Source: Paracyclopina nana (taxonomy: Eukaryota; Arthropoda; Copepoda; Cyclopoida; Cyclopettidae). Taken from it: a stretch of 64,000 nucleotides of DNA. Shown piece after piece: positions 1 through 11,565 of the stretch; positions within the stretch are counted from its first letter, which is position 1; every line of letters starts with the position of its first letter. The stretch lies in assembly GCA_019096065.1 (NCBI GenBank), contig JAGUCH010000002.1, positions 1,376,501 through 1,440,500 of the forward strand, in the 5' to 3' direction. The notes below the pieces were generated by a model. That model was not told the origin of the DNA, searched no databases, and saw only the letters and a program-made list of their open reading frames with translations. A program made the translations under genes and the position numbers.

Positions 1-3000
1 AGAAATGTGTGACATGATAATAAAGTAGCAATTATTGGCAACAAATGTATCCTCATTGACTAAACAGCTGTAAAAGTGACTTAAAATGAGCTTCTCATCT
101 TGGATGAACAATTTTTTAAGTTGAATTAATTTTTAAATCATCCAGCAGAGCTTAGATTTTTACCTAACTTTGAAGGCATTTTACGAGGCTGTATTTTGAA
201 TGGAATGAGCCCTGATTTGTCACGTCCATTTGATGGGGTCAGATATCTCTAAAAGGATCGTGGTGCATTTTATTGACCTTACTGGACTGGAACGAGAGGA
301 ATGGAGATAACACAGACGTGTATTTGATTAGGCTCTAATCAATCAAGTCTCTGAATGTAACCGTATTTAATCAAACTTCATATGAATGACACTCTAGCAA
401 ACCAAATGACACAAATCATTCATCTTTTTACTTTTGTTATAAGCATTTTTTGCTCGGCAAATTCTTGCGTTTGCACAAAAGTTTGCATTGTGATTCAGTG
501 GCAATTGTCCACTTTTTGACCAAAAAAGCTCAAGACATTGTTATAATTTCATGAAAAAGCTACCACTAGTAGAGTAGAGTGTGATTCATAGAAAGGGAAA
601 CAGAGCCTTGAATAGAGTCTAATTAAAAAAAGCGAATAGAGTGATTTTTTATGAATCTATGTAATAAAGTATGCATGAATTATATAAAAAACTAATTTAA
701 TTTTTTGGGTCCGAGCAAAGCGAGGTGGGCAATTTGACATTTATTACAAAGCTTTTAAGCTCTGCTGTGCTTAAAATCAACGATGGGATTGATCTAGGAA
801 ACTTCAAGGATGAATGTGGCTAGGGGCGAAATCCGGCCACATATCCCAACACATCCGAATGAAGGGTCAAAAAATGGGCCGAGCTCGTCACCGACGCGTC
901 GTGGGCGTCTAGTAGCACTAAATTTGGCTACAATGAAAAATCACTTCTTTATCCCATTCTTATATCTATTATGGCCACCATTCAAGCAAAAGCTAAACAA
1001 ATGTGGCTATCTCATAAATATAAAAGTGGGAGTGGATAAAAAAGCAAGTCCCGAATTTACCTATTACTCTACAAATAATGAGAAATTATATTAAAAATGA
1101 GAAAAAAGATGCTGTGAGATGATTGACACTTGATGGAGCCGAGCCGTGAAAGAAATGGTCAAAAATTTGATGACTGGCACTTTTTTATGGCCACGCTTCC
1201 CCGCTGTGCTCAATTATACAGACCTGCAAATTTGTGTGACCTTACTGATAAAAATCAGCCAAAGCTACTTAGCCAATCACAGTTTGCATCAAAAAGCATC
1301 ACTATTGGGAAATCAATTTTCACACTCTGCTGAATTTTGGGAAATCAACTCGTGTGATGAACTTAACATTGGGATATGGTTGATGCTTTTATTTAGTTCG
1401 TCAAAATGTGTCAAGTGAAGAAGATGTTTGAAGCACTTCCTTATGACAATTTTGCAAGCCATTTTGAGCTTTGTGTGGGCTATTATTATTTCTCTTTTTT
1501 GCTGTTGGTGCGAGCCACTGACCTCGAAAATGCATCAGACATCTGTTTTTCACTCAAACGCATAAAAAAGTAAACCTGGATGATGGACAACGATAAAAAA
1601 CCTGGTCTAATGAGCTATAATTGTTAATTAAGCTCACTGTGGCAAAATAAAACAGGATACATATTTTATTTTTAAGTGCTGTTCATCTATGTACTCATAA
1701 GCAAAAGTGGTTTTAATAGTTGTAAAAGTTTATCTATTAGCCAAAAAAAAATATTCTCCAGAATTTTGGCTTTTTTAATTGAATTTCATGGTTTAAAATA
1801 AAAATAGCTTTTTAAAGTTGATTTCATTTTCAATTAGATTTTTAGGGCTGAAATCTGAAATATTTTTTTTCTAAAGGAAGGCAAAAGTTGGAAATCGTTA
1901 CAATGAAGATTTAAAAAATGGACAGTTCTGTAAAAAAATTATTTTTATTGGTTTTTGGAATGGCTCATTTAAAATTATGTAAAACAAAGGGAAAAAGATC
2001 TTTTTAATGGAATACTATGTGGGCAATTGAGGTCAAATGATTTTTTGAACTGGTCACAATTTTACGAGCTCTTCGCTACAAAGCAAGAAATCGTGACTAT
2101 TTCAAAATGTTCAGATTCACAGGGGCATGAAATTGACAAGATTAATGCTGGGACAGACGAAAAAGGAAAAAGAATTTGACCTTAAACAGGATTTTTAGAG
2201 CACTCACAACCCATATAATGGTTCTCCTATATTTTTAGAAAACAAACTGTAAATGCAGCACATTTCTTCAATACATGACATTTATTCATACATCATACTA
2301 TCAATATGCACTGAAAGTGCATTGAGAATTCCGCGAAATCCTTGTTGACACTTTTGAAAAAGATGGATTTCCAGAAGTCAAGGTGACCACAATTTTGACG
2401 AAAAAAAAATACCCACTGAATTTCCGTCATCGGATACGTACATATTTCTTCGGTCTTGTGTCATACTTTGATTCTATGAAAAATGCAATGCGGAAAAGTT
2501 TGTTATTGTTGCTGCTTTGGACTCTGCGCGATGAGAATTTCTTGAGAACCACGTGGTTTTCAACGGACGACCAACGCGCGTCAAATTGCGTCAACAGCAT
2601 GACGCACTCTAATTCCCTAATACCCCTATTTAGCTTTTGGAGGAGAATTTGTCATCGCACGGTGGTCTGATTGTAAAAGGCATGACATTTTTTATTCTGG
2701 GATTAGAGCTGAAATCGTTAATATTTTATCTTAAAAAATGGCAAATTAAGCTAAAGAAATCACATAAATTATAATAGTGTTTTTGCCAAGAAATAATTTT
2801 TGGTTATAAATAGCAGCCTTATTTTTGCTATTTTTACATGCTAAAAAACCCTTTTAAATCTTTTAAAGAACTATATTTTAACGCGCCTTTTAAATTATTT
2901 CTGTCATTTTGTCAACAGGAAAAAAGTGAGCATTTTCAGTCCAAAAAGTTATGTATCAATATGTCGGAGTAGCCAGGAAAATCCAGGCTATGACGCAAAA

Positions 3001-3099
3001 TGTTGCGAGTGACGCGCAGCGGCGTCATTCAACATGTGCCAGTTTGCGCCTTGATCCTCCGCCGCGTTCAAATCTTCAGTCGTCAGTAGTTGTGCAAAG
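1..3099. other. Gene-free upstream region
   Basis: AT-rich sequence with only short, unconvincing open frames and no recognisable domain, RNA gene or repeat array. The last ~30 bases before the ATG at 3100 contain two TCAGT-type initiator matches (about 3,074-3,086), a common arthropod transcription-start motif, so the promoter of the CBM14 gene probably sits here. No TATA box was seen at the matching distance. Confidence 0.5.
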
Positions 3100-6000
3100 A
3101 TGCGGTCACTCAGACCAACACTCTTTGTCTTGGCCTCATTATGGCCTTTTTTAGTGTCCCCCATGCCTCAACGCAGCAGCGGAATCCGCCTGGCCTCAGG
3201 GACCTTCATTGATTGCAGGGTTCCCAACCTAGCTTACTATCCAGACCCAGAAGACTGCAGGAATTTCTACCACTGTTCAGACTGGTCTGGACTGCAGAAA
3301 AAGTCCTGCGGCAGCCACTTGTATTTCAACTCCAAGACCGGTGTGTGCGACTGGCCTTCAGTGGTGCAGAGGATAAGGCCAGAATGTGCAGACTTGGCTG
3401 GCCTTGAGGAGCACATGATTCCCTTGGGATTCCAAAAGGTGGATCCCAGTGCTGTCAGGGGCCCAGTGAGATTCCCAGAGTCCATAACCGCGTCCCCAGA
3501 CCCAGCAACCCCTTTGCCAGTCACGACAACCCCTGAACCCAGAGCCAGGCCCAGTGTGGGTGTGCCAGCCAGATTTCCTGACCAAGCACCCATTCTCCTG
3601 TTTGATCCCATTGCCTTCATCAACAGGCCTCTGGCCCAGGAAGTGCCATCGAGGTTCCAGCCTGTAGCTCAACCGGAATTCAAGAAAGACACACCCTTGG
3701 CTCCACCCTTGACCGCCTTCGATGAGGAGAACAGGAATTTGCCTCAAAACCTTCCCCCACCCCCTCCTGTTCCTTCCCTAACCAGAGTCCCTGTCAGTGA
3801 GCCCCAGGAAGTCAGGCTTCCAGCCCCTGAGCCCCAGGAAGTCAGGGTACCCATTGCTCAGCCCCAGGAAGTCAGGGTACCCATTGCTCAGCCTCAACAA
3901 GTCAGGGTGCCCATTCCTCAACCCCAAGAAGTCATAGTGCCCATTGCTCAGCCTCAGGGCGCCAGAGTACCAATTGCTCAACCACAGGAAACCAGGGTTC
4001 CTATTGCCCAGCCTCAGGAGGTCAGGGTTCCTATTGCCCAGCCTCAGGAGGTCAGGGTTGCTATTGCCCAGCCTCAGGAGGTCAGGGTTCCTATTGCCCA
4101 GCCTCAGGAGGTCAGGGTACCCATTGCTCAGCCACAGGAAGTCAGGGTACCTATTGCTCCAGTTTCCGAGCCTGAGGAAGTTAGGGCACCTCTGGCCCAG
4201 CCTCAAGACTTCAGGATCCCAATTGCACAGGTCCAAGAGGAGCCACAGATTATATCTAGGCCAGTACGACCTCAGCAGCCCTCAAGATTCAGCAATTTTA
4301 GACCAACTCAGCCTGTCGAGGTCTCTGAGGAGCCAATCCTTGAAATTCAGGAGTCTGAAGAGCCAACTATTGAGGTTCAAGAGCCTGAAGAGCCCACTCT
4401 TGAGGCACAGGAGCCAGTGGCAATCGAAGAAGCTATCAGCAACATTGAGGTCATCGATGATGACCAGCTTACTCTTGAGCAGCCCTCTCAGGAAGTTACT
4501 GAGGACGTTAAGTCTGAGATCCTTGAATCTCCTGAGCAAGCTGAAGAAGTCAGAAGTGTAAACAGCAACTTTGTGCCATCGAATGAGGTATCCTCTACTG
4601 AGGAACCTCCTGTTGAAGCAACCACAACCACTACAACCACAAGCACTCAGAGCACCAGGCAAAGATTCAGGAGTAGGCAGAGATTCAGGCCAAAGTCTGC
4701 ATCAACCACTGAGGAGACAGAAAGCAAGGAAACCTCTACTAAGAGCCAAGAAGAGAGCCCAGTCTCAGAGACAACAGCGAAAAGTGCCTTGAGATCTGCC
4801 CTCAGAACTAGACCCATTTTCAACCCATCCAACAGAAGAGTTCCCTTGAACAGATTCAGGGGAAGGCAGCAGCAGTCTGAGTCATCCACAGAAGAGCCAG
4901 AGACCACTTCTGAAGAAGTCCCAGTTGAGAAAGAACCGACAGAGGAAGAGGTGCCTTCTGAAGAGGTCACCAGTGAGAGGACAAACTTGAGGTCCAGATT
5001 CTTCAGAACCAGGCCAGTGTTGCCAAGCTCCCAGGAGGAGAAGAACACCCCAGTGATTAGATCTAGGCCATTATTTGCTCAAAGGCCAGCCTTCAGATCT
5101 AGAAGACCAATAGTGAAACAACCAGAGCCTGAACAGGAACCTGAGCAAGAAGAGGAGACTCAAAATGAGGATGGAGAGCAAAAGGTATTCTTAGTTTGCT
5201 CTGAGGGCAAATGCTTTGACCCCAACACCCAGGAGATTGTTGACACTGACCTCAAGGCCTCAGCTTCATCCAACCCTGAAGAGTTCTTAAACATTCTTGA
5301 CCAGATGAAAATCCTTGACAAGAGCAAGATGTCAGCTGAGAAGAAGAATCACATCAAATTCCTGCTAGAATCTGCCAAAGTAAGGCCCAAAACCAACACC
5401 CTGCTCAAGACCAATGACCTGATTGAGATGCTGAGGAGTTCTGGTGCTTTGGATGAAGATGACCTTACAATTGCCAAGAAGGAAGTAAAGACCAAAGCTG
5501 AAGAAGATTTTGGTGTGATGGATATGTTGAGGACTCAAGTTGATAATGATGAAGAGGAGGAAGAAGAAGAAGAGGTTGCCACCACACTGGCTCCAGTTCT
5601 TGTCAAGGAAGCCCTTGAAGACCAAGAGGCAGAAGTGACCACTGTAGCCAATGAGGAAGAAGAAGATGAGGAGGAGTTGGAGAAAGCTGCCACTTTGGTA
5701 CAAGCAGAGTTTGATGAAGATGATGCAATTGAAGTTACGACAACTGCTGAAGTTCAAACCATGACCCAGGAGGAGCTTGATCAAGAAATGACAGACAAAC
5801 TGACCATGACTCTTGAAGCAGTTCATGATGAGATTCAAGAAGATGATGAAGAGGAAGAAGATGCTGTTCCAGTCACAGAGGCCTCAGTTGATGAAGAAGA
5901 TCAAGTCATCACTGAAGTCTCGATTGATGAAGAAGAGGTGACTGAACTTCCAGAAGCACATTCTACATTCAACATGCTCAAGAACATTATGGAGCACTTC

Positions 6001-6924
6001 AACCTGAACAAAATCCTTGATCATGCAGAGGCTGGCACTCTGGAAGAAGTGATCAAGGAAGATGAAATAATTGAAATCACCACCACTTCTATGCCTGAAA
6101 CTACATCAGAGCAAATCGCACCAGTTGTCATCAAGGAGGAAAATGAAGCAGGAGAAACAGTACACGTTGTGCTTCCAGTTGGCTGGAATGCTGAAGAGCC
6201 TGAAATTGTTGTCAGTGAAACAACAATGAAAACAACTTCCACTGAGGAGCCAGACAGCATCACTGAGGCCCCACAAGTAGAGGTGAAGTCATCTTCTGAA
6301 GAAGTGGTGATCTCAACTGAATCCATGCATGAAGAAGAAGAAGAATCTTCAACTTCACTCCCTTCATCAACAGAATCTGCATCCACAACAACTTCAACTT
6401 CTTCTTCAACAACAACAACAGCAGTCAAGTCTCCAAGAAGTTTTGACTCCTCCAAGCTGAACAGGATCAGGCAGCGACTGAGAGTGGCTTCCTCTGGATC
6501 TTCAGTGGATGCAGTGAAACTCATCAATCAGAGAATCAACACTTCTGAAAGGCCAGAATTTGTCCCAGGAGACCAAGAGACATCAGCAGAAGAGGAAGTC
6601 AAGCCTGATGCTGAGATTGCTCAGCAAGTGGCTGACAGAAGGAAGGAATTGTTCAGCAAAAGAACTAGGATTCAAAGGCCAATCAGCAATCCAGGGGATG
6701 AACCATCAGAAACAGCCAGATCTTCAGGTCTTCAAGAAGAGAAGAAACAGACTAACCCCTTCAAGTCCAGATTTGCCAAGCTGAGAATTCCAGCTGTGGA
6801 GAAGAGCTCAGAAGCTCAAGGTGCTGAGAATGGAGAGTCAGCTGGAACAGCTGAGAAGCAGAAACCAGTAAGGTGTAGATTCTTTGGCAGGGCATGTGGT
6901 GAAGACGAAGAAAAGTTAAGCTAG
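3100..6924 (+). CDS. Secreted chitin-binding (CBM14/peritrophin-A) protein with a long repetitive acidic tail
   Basis: A single 1,274-residue open frame. Residues ~1-22 form a signal peptide, so the product is secreted, probably to cuticle or another chitin-rich matrix. Residues ~38-95 are one peritrophin-A/CBM14 domain with six cysteines in the usual spacing (CRVPNLAYYPDPEDC at its start). Residues ~235-355 are a run of ten-residue repeats of the type IAQPQEVRVP. The rest is Thr/Ser/Glu-rich low-complexity sequence with long Glu/Asp blocks and R-x-R-F-rich patches, ending in a short Cys-containing tail. The ATG at 3100 is chosen because it gives a clean signal peptide just after TCAGT initiator matches. 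Chitin binding follows from the family; the role of the tail is unknown. A 3.8-kb uninterrupted exon is unusual among the finely split genes around it. Confidence 0.9.
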   Translation: MRSLRPTLFVLASLWPFLVSPMPQRSSGIRLASGTFIDCRVPNLAYYPDPEDCRNFYHCSDWSGLQKKSCGSHLYFNSKTGVCDWPSVVQRIRPECADLAGLEEHMIPLGFQKVDPSAVRGPVRFPESITASPDPATPLPVTTTPEPRARPSVGVPARFPDQAPILLFDPIAFINRPLAQEVPSRFQPVAQPEFKKDTPLAPPLTAFDEENRNLPQNLPPPPPVPSLTRVPVSEPQEVRLPAPEPQEVRVPIAQPQEVRVPIAQPQQVRVPIPQPQEVIVPIAQPQGARVPIAQPQETRVPIAQPQEVRVPIAQPQEVRVAIAQPQEVRVPIAQPQEVRVPIAQPQEVRVPIAPVSEPEEVRAPLAQPQDFRIPIAQVQEEPQIISRPVRPQQPSRFSNFRPTQPVEVSEEPILEIQESEEPTIEVQEPEEPTLEAQEPVAIEEAISNIEVIDDDQLTLEQPSQEVTEDVKSEILESPEQAEEVRSVNSNFVPSNEVSSTEEPPVEATTTTTTTSTQSTRQRFRSRQRFRPKSASTTEETESKETSTKSQEESPVSETTAKSALRSALRTRPIFNPSNRRVPLNRFRGRQQQSESSTEEPETTSEEVPVEKEPTEEEVPSEEVTSERTNLRSRFFRTRPVLPSSQEEKNTPVIRSRPLFAQRPAFRSRRPIVKQPEPEQEPEQEEETQNEDGEQKVFLVCSEGKCFDPNTQEIVDTDLKASASSNPEEFLNILDQMKILDKSKMSAEKKNHIKFLLESAKVRPKTNTLLKTNDLIEMLRSSGALDEDDLTIAKKEVKTKAEEDFGVMDMLRTQVDNDEEEEEEEEVATTLAPVLVKEALEDQEAEVTTVANEEEEDEEELEKAATLVQAEFDEDDAIEVTTTAEVQTMTQEELDQEMTDKLTMTLEAVHDEIQEDDEEEEDAVPVTEASVDEEDQVITEVSIDEEEVTELPEAHSTFNMLKNIMEHFNLNKILDHAEAGTLEEVIKEDEIIEITTTSMPETTSEQIAPVVIKEENEAGETVHVVLPVGWNAEEPEIVVSETTMKTTSTEEPDSITEAPQVEVKSSSEEVVISTESMHEEEEESSTSLPSSTESASTTTSTSSSTTTTAVKSPRSFDSSKLNRIRQRLRVASSGSSVDAVKLINQRINTSERPEFVPGDQETSAEEEVKPDAEIAQQVADRRKELFSKRTRIQRPISNPGDEPSETARSSGLQEEKKQTNPFKSRFAKLRIPAVEKSSEAQGAENGESAGTAEKQKPVRCRFFGRACGEDEEKLS
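3838..4160 (+). repeat. In-frame 30-bp tandem repeat coding IAQPQEVRVP-type decapeptides
   Basis: About eleven near-identical 30-base units inside the CBM14 gene. Unit length is a multiple of three, so copy number can change without breaking the frame. The opposite strand is also open here, which is a by-product of the repeat and not a gene. Confidence 0.85.
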
Positions 6925-7146
6925 TCACTTGAGTGTTTTACTATCCTTCATTATTACCTCTTGGGTCCATCTCATGCCAACTTTTAAGTCAAGTTAACAA
7001 ATATACACTCACATACACTTAACTTGACTAAAAAATTGAATGTGGGAACATCCCCTCTTGGCAGCCATTTATTTGTTTACCTTTTCTAGTATGCTTGCAT
7101 TATTTTTTATCATGTTTGAATGGCATTTCTCATCACATTGTTGATC

Positions 7147-7152
7147 AATAAA
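7147..7152 (+). terminator. Poly(A) signal AATAAA of the CBM14 gene
   Basis: AATAAA about 225 bases after the stop codon. From here to 7,543 no further gene is seen. Confidence 0.6.
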
Positions 7153-7543
7153 TATTTATTCTACTATAATCCAAAGCTTTATTTTTTGGTTTTAAAATGC
7201 CTGAGGAGGCTCCAAGAGAGCAACATAAAATCATCATTATTATATTTCAAGGTAAGCCAGTTTTCTGCCTTTGAATTAGGTTGGGGGGTTGAACTTGACA
7301 CAAATAATAATTTACTTTCTGGAGGTGGTGGTCAAAATTGATGGTCAAACATGTAATGCCTATGGCCATTTTTGGCATGAGCCAGTACCCAAAAGTGGGC
7401 CATATTTCAGTGGAGTGTAAAAAAATAGCCAAATAACCTAAATCTCATCTGAAGACTTACTCCTTAACTATTTTTAAAGCTTGCATGGTCACTTTTGATG
7501 CTTGCAAGAAAATTGTGCTGTGTAATTTGTTCAGTGGCTCACC

Positions 7544-10500
7544 ATGTGTTTACCTGTGAAGTTATTAGTGATTTTGCCCCTGTTTTTCAGCTTAAATGAG
7601 TCAGAAGAAATTAGCAATCCTTACTCATTTTATTTATTTGAAAATATGGAAGGTTGTGTCAACAATCTGAGAATTGAACATCAGCTACTGCAACAGCTCA
7701 TTGTTTACAAAACTCAATTGCTGAGGCTGAGGCACATTTTGAGGAATTTCCACAAGCCAAAAAACTTTTTTAATCCAATTGATTCTTACATGAGTTTATC
7801 ATGGAACTTTTTCAACTGGAAGTCTACACTTTTTGACCATTTGGATCAAATGAAGAGCTTAAACATCACTTCTCCTGAAGGTCATTCTCATATTTTTAAG
7901 TATTGAATCCATTCTAAAAAAGACAAAAAAAGTGTAATTTCTTCATAACTTACTGATGTGAGAATGATCTTTGGATGTAGTTGGGGAAAAAGACTATCAT
8001 GGAGCTCTGAATGGAATTCTCCTCCTGCAAGATACTTATGAATTTGACGTGAAAACGGCTGCAACTAGTGGAGACATTGTTTATTTTGACTTGGATCAAA
8101 ACCTGAAAACTATCTCTGGCGGGCAACCTTTGACTAAAAGTGATTTGATTGAATTGGCAAAATTGGCTAAGCAGAAGAAACTTTATGACAAAGCTATACT
8201 TTTTCTGAGAGAAGCCGCAAGGTAAGTCTTGCATAAAAATCACAAACAAGAGTCAAAGTAAGTCTCCGTAAGTGCTAGAGTTGACCAAAAAAGTCAGCTG
8301 ACATTATAAGAATTGATCAAAACGCGCGTTACTTTTTGCTTACTAATGAAATCAAGCTTAGTCAGCTCACGCTCAAGTCAAAAGTCAGCTGACAGCCGAA
8401 AGTCAGCTGACAGCCGAAATAGCTGACAGCCGAAAGTCAGCTGACAAGCTGACTGCTGAAAGTCAGTTGACAAGCTGACAGCCGAAAGTCAGCTGACAGC
8501 CGAAAGTCAGCTGACAGCCGAAAGTCAGCTGACAGCCGAAAGTCAGCTGACAGCCGAAAATCAGCTGACAGCTAAAAAAAGTTAACTGAAAGCCAAATAT
8601 CGACCGACAGCCAAAAGTCAAATGGCACTCCAAAGTAAGCTTATACTCAGCTGAAAGACAAAGTGAGCTGACTGTCGAAGTCAACAACTGACAGTCTAAA
8701 TTATTTAGTGATAAAGTAGTCATAGTTGGATAAGGTGAGGAAGTTGAGCTAGGCCAAGTTCAAAGCCTTCCTTTGTCTCAGTCATCATTTTTGTGGGTGC
8801 AATCAAGGTTTGTGAGTCGGCCAAAAATGAGCCCCACATTCCAAAGGTTCCATAGCTCAGTATTGAATGATTGGCCAACGACAACAATGCCAAATCATGA
8901 CCTTAAAGTGCATAGAAAAATTCCTTCGTGTCAGGATGAAGAGCTTGTTTTCCTCATCAAAGAATTACTAGGTTTTTTGTTATTGAAGCAGCTTTACCTA
9001 TGTCAAAACTGGTAGACCATAAATTGTAGGGATCATTAGTGAACGATTGTTTTGGCCTGAAAACAATGACGTCATCGTGATTTCGTTCCAGTTCACTAAT
9101 TGCCCATTGGACATCATCTGTCACGACATAAAACAACAGTTTGTCCTGAAAAGAAAACCATGGCTATTTTCCACTTTTTTGTAACCTAAGGTTAAATTAT
9201 TACCTGATGGTATTTGCTTCTCAAGAACTCTATTGATTTTCTAAAGTATTCACTCTCAACATAGCTTGAATTGTAAAATTCATTCAAGTGTTGCATATAG
9301 TCTGTCTTTCTGACATGAATACTGACAAAAGTGAGCCTTGTTTCCAAAGGCAGTTGTTTACTCTTTAAATAGCCTAGCTTAATATCTGTAAGTGAATTTT
9401 CAGCCGACCTATGCAATTGAAATTCCTTTGAATATTGATGATATTTGATTTTTGTGCTAATTACTTCTTAAAATGGTCCTTGAATTCAAATATGCTTTTG
9501 AGATCATGGATGTGAGATTTGTAATACAGGGATACTTCATTGTCAAAAAGACCCATTTCAATTGCATATCCAATTGATATCTGGTCCCAAAGGTCTCTAT
9601 TTGTGTAGTTTATGGAATATGAGAACCTTGGATTGCTGGACGTAAGTCTAAGAAGAAGTTACTAATTTGCAAATATTAACTTTTGATTACCTAGGGAATG
9701 GAGCAATCCAGTTAAATTCTTGATAGTTAGGATAATGCTGCTCAAGTATCCTTAATTTGGGCAATATTTTCTCCAGCTTGAAATAATACATTAACATTTG
9801 AGCTTGTTTGGCAGTGATGTATGCTACAATTTTCTCTTTTTGCTCTATAGCATATAAAGTGGCAAATACTGACATCTAAATGAATATGTTTGAAAATAGT
9901 ATAAATATTTATGCACAAATTAAGCAAGAAAGGGTTAATATATCACAAGAACATTACCTGATTGCCTAGACGTCCCCAGCCAAAACTGCACATGATTGAT
10001 CTTGCCTCAAAAATACTTCTGTAATGAGGTTTGACAATTTCAGCTTCACTTTGTTCTTTTTTAAGGAATTCCAACCATGTCCAAATAACAAAAATTATGA
10101 AAAATGATATGATTGCAAATTTTGCTTTCACAATATTCATGATGGATAATTCAGTATTTTTGTGACTGAATGCACAAGTGATTCTGCTTTCTTTTGCAGA
10201 GACTCTCCAGCATCATCTGAATCAGAGTTAGCTGAGATGAAAGAAGAATTGTCTGAAATCAATAATGATCTGTTTGAAGAAAAGAAAGCTGCTCTAACAA
10301 AAGATTACCAGGTGTTGCCCTACTTTGTCAACAAAAAACTACAGCCAAAAATACATCAACCTGATTGGGTACTTGAAGGAAAATTCAACCATGTCTTGTA
10401 CCAAAAAAATGTACCAGCCTTAAAAGAGAAATTGTTCAGGCTTTTCTGCTCCAGAGGGCAATTCCTCAATGTGGCCAAAAATGGGGAAGAAAAAGCCAAA

Positions 10501-11411
10501 AGTGTCCTGATGCATCACAATGATTCCTACTTGAAGTTGGGACCAATCCAGACAGAGATACAGTCATTCTACCCTTACAGGGCATTATTTCACAATGTAA
10601 GATACTTTTCAGAATATTTTTTGCTGTTCCTATGGAAATAGTCTTTATTTAGGTTTTCACAGAGGATGAGCTGAATTGGATGATAAATCATGCAAAGCCA
10701 CAATTAACAGCTTTGAGACAGTTGGATATTGCAAAAAAGATATTTGATCCCATGAAGGGCGAAAAAGGCAAAAGGAAGTTCGTCTTGAAGACAATTCAAA
10801 CATGGTTCAATGACATTAAATATGAGTGGTATGGTAACAATGCAACTATTACACACCCTGAAATCATGAAGCTTACAAAAAGGCTTGAACTTGCCACTCA
10901 GTTGGTGATTGGCACCAAATATGGCTCAACAGAATATCAAGTACCTATCACAGTGATTCATTTGTAAGATACATTTTTCCATCTGTATTCTATTTTTAAG
11001 GTAACTCACTATGGCCTGGGTGGCCTTTGTGAAACTCATATTGACCCATATGGGTACATAGAAGGTGCAGGCCTGTATGACCATCCAGATGTGCAAAAAC
11101 TAGTCCAAACTGGTGACATTTTTGGGACCTTGATGGGCTATTTGAATCATGTAGAAGCTGGAGGAGCAACAGCCTTCTGTGAGCCCTTTCATGAGCAAGT
11201 CATTGTGCCAAACAAAGGATCAGTGGCCTTCTGGTACTCATTGGACACAAAAGGTCACAGACTGCCTGAAGCCTTGCATGGAGGTTGTCCTGTTTTAAAA
11301 GGCTCCAAGTGGATTTTCAACAAATGGGTCCACTATTTTGACCAATGGAAAAAGTTTCCCTGTTCACTTGACAAACAAAATGTTTTTGACCCTCCCAAGC
11401 ATTTTTATTAA
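7544..11411 (+). CDS. P4HA: Collagen prolyl 4-hydroxylase, alpha subunit (5 exons)
   Basis: Exons 7544-7880, 7981-8221, 10200-10596, 10653-10940 and 11001-11411 join in frame to 557 residues, the usual family length. Residues ~1-20 are a signal peptide for the endoplasmic reticulum. Exon 1 carries the P4Ha N-terminal domain, exon 2 the peptide-binding (TPR-like) region, exons 4-5 the 2-oxoglutarate/Fe(II) dioxygenase domain. Visible catalytic residues are the HxD pair in ETHIDP, the distal His in ALHGGCPVL and the 2-oxoglutarate-binding Lys in GSKW. The family hydroxylates proline in procollagen or related repeats using Fe2+, 2-oxoglutarate, O2 and ascorbate, usually with protein disulfide isomerase as partner. 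Intron 2 (8222-10199) is exceptionally large and contains a minisatellite and a complete gene on the other strand. All other introns are 56-100 bp. Confidence 0.92.
8382..8572. repeat. 18-bp minisatellite with a palindromic core
   Basis: Tandem units of about 18 bases (cagccgaaagtcagctga), mostly perfect between 8,465 and 8,565 and degenerate on both sides up to ~8,700. Each unit contains the 10-base palindrome gtcagctgac. It lies in intron 2 of the prolyl hydroxylase gene, just 3' of the nested fucosyltransferase gene. Confidence 0.85.
8720..10140 (-). CDS. GT11 family alpha-1,2-fucosyltransferase-like protein (6 exons), nested in the P4HA intron
   Basis: Minus-strand exons 10140-9958, 9875-9691, 9647-9465, 9408-9204, 9145-8998 and 8901-8720 have GT-AG borders and join in frame to 361 residues, a normal GT11 length. 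Residues ~8-24 are a type II membrane anchor, as expected for a Golgi enzyme. Three GT11 motifs are visible: GRLGNQ followed by ATLYA (N-terminal), SIHVRKTDY (the HxRRxDY nucleotide-sugar motif) and a C-terminal segment of the type DLALLSLANHSILSYGTFG. Family members transfer L-fucose from GDP-fucose to galactose or related acceptors; the acceptor here cannot be told. No stop codons or shifts are seen, so the gene looks functional. It sits entirely in one intron of a gene on the other strand. Confidence 0.9.
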
Positions 11412-11565
11412 AAAACCATCATGCATAGAATTGCCAACTGTAACATGAATACACCATTTCAGAACTTTGCATTCAAGTAGGAAAATATTGAATAAATAAT
11501 GAGACAGCAGGTCTGATTTTGTGGCCAGAATAATCACTACTCTTTGCTCTGCCTCAATATTAAAC

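Noticed and set aside
810-1418. Short plus-strand frames in the upstream region
   Set aside because: Low complexity, no domain, no splice pattern, composition of non-coding DNA.
3778-4236. 152-codon open frame on the minus strand
   Set aside because: It mirrors the 30-bp in-frame repeat of the CBM14 gene; its own sequence is a repeat artefact with no start context or domain.
8463-8723. 86-codon minus-strand frame with LTFGCQ repeats
   Set aside because: Produced by the 18-bp minisatellite; only its right edge overlaps the true last exon of the GT11 gene.
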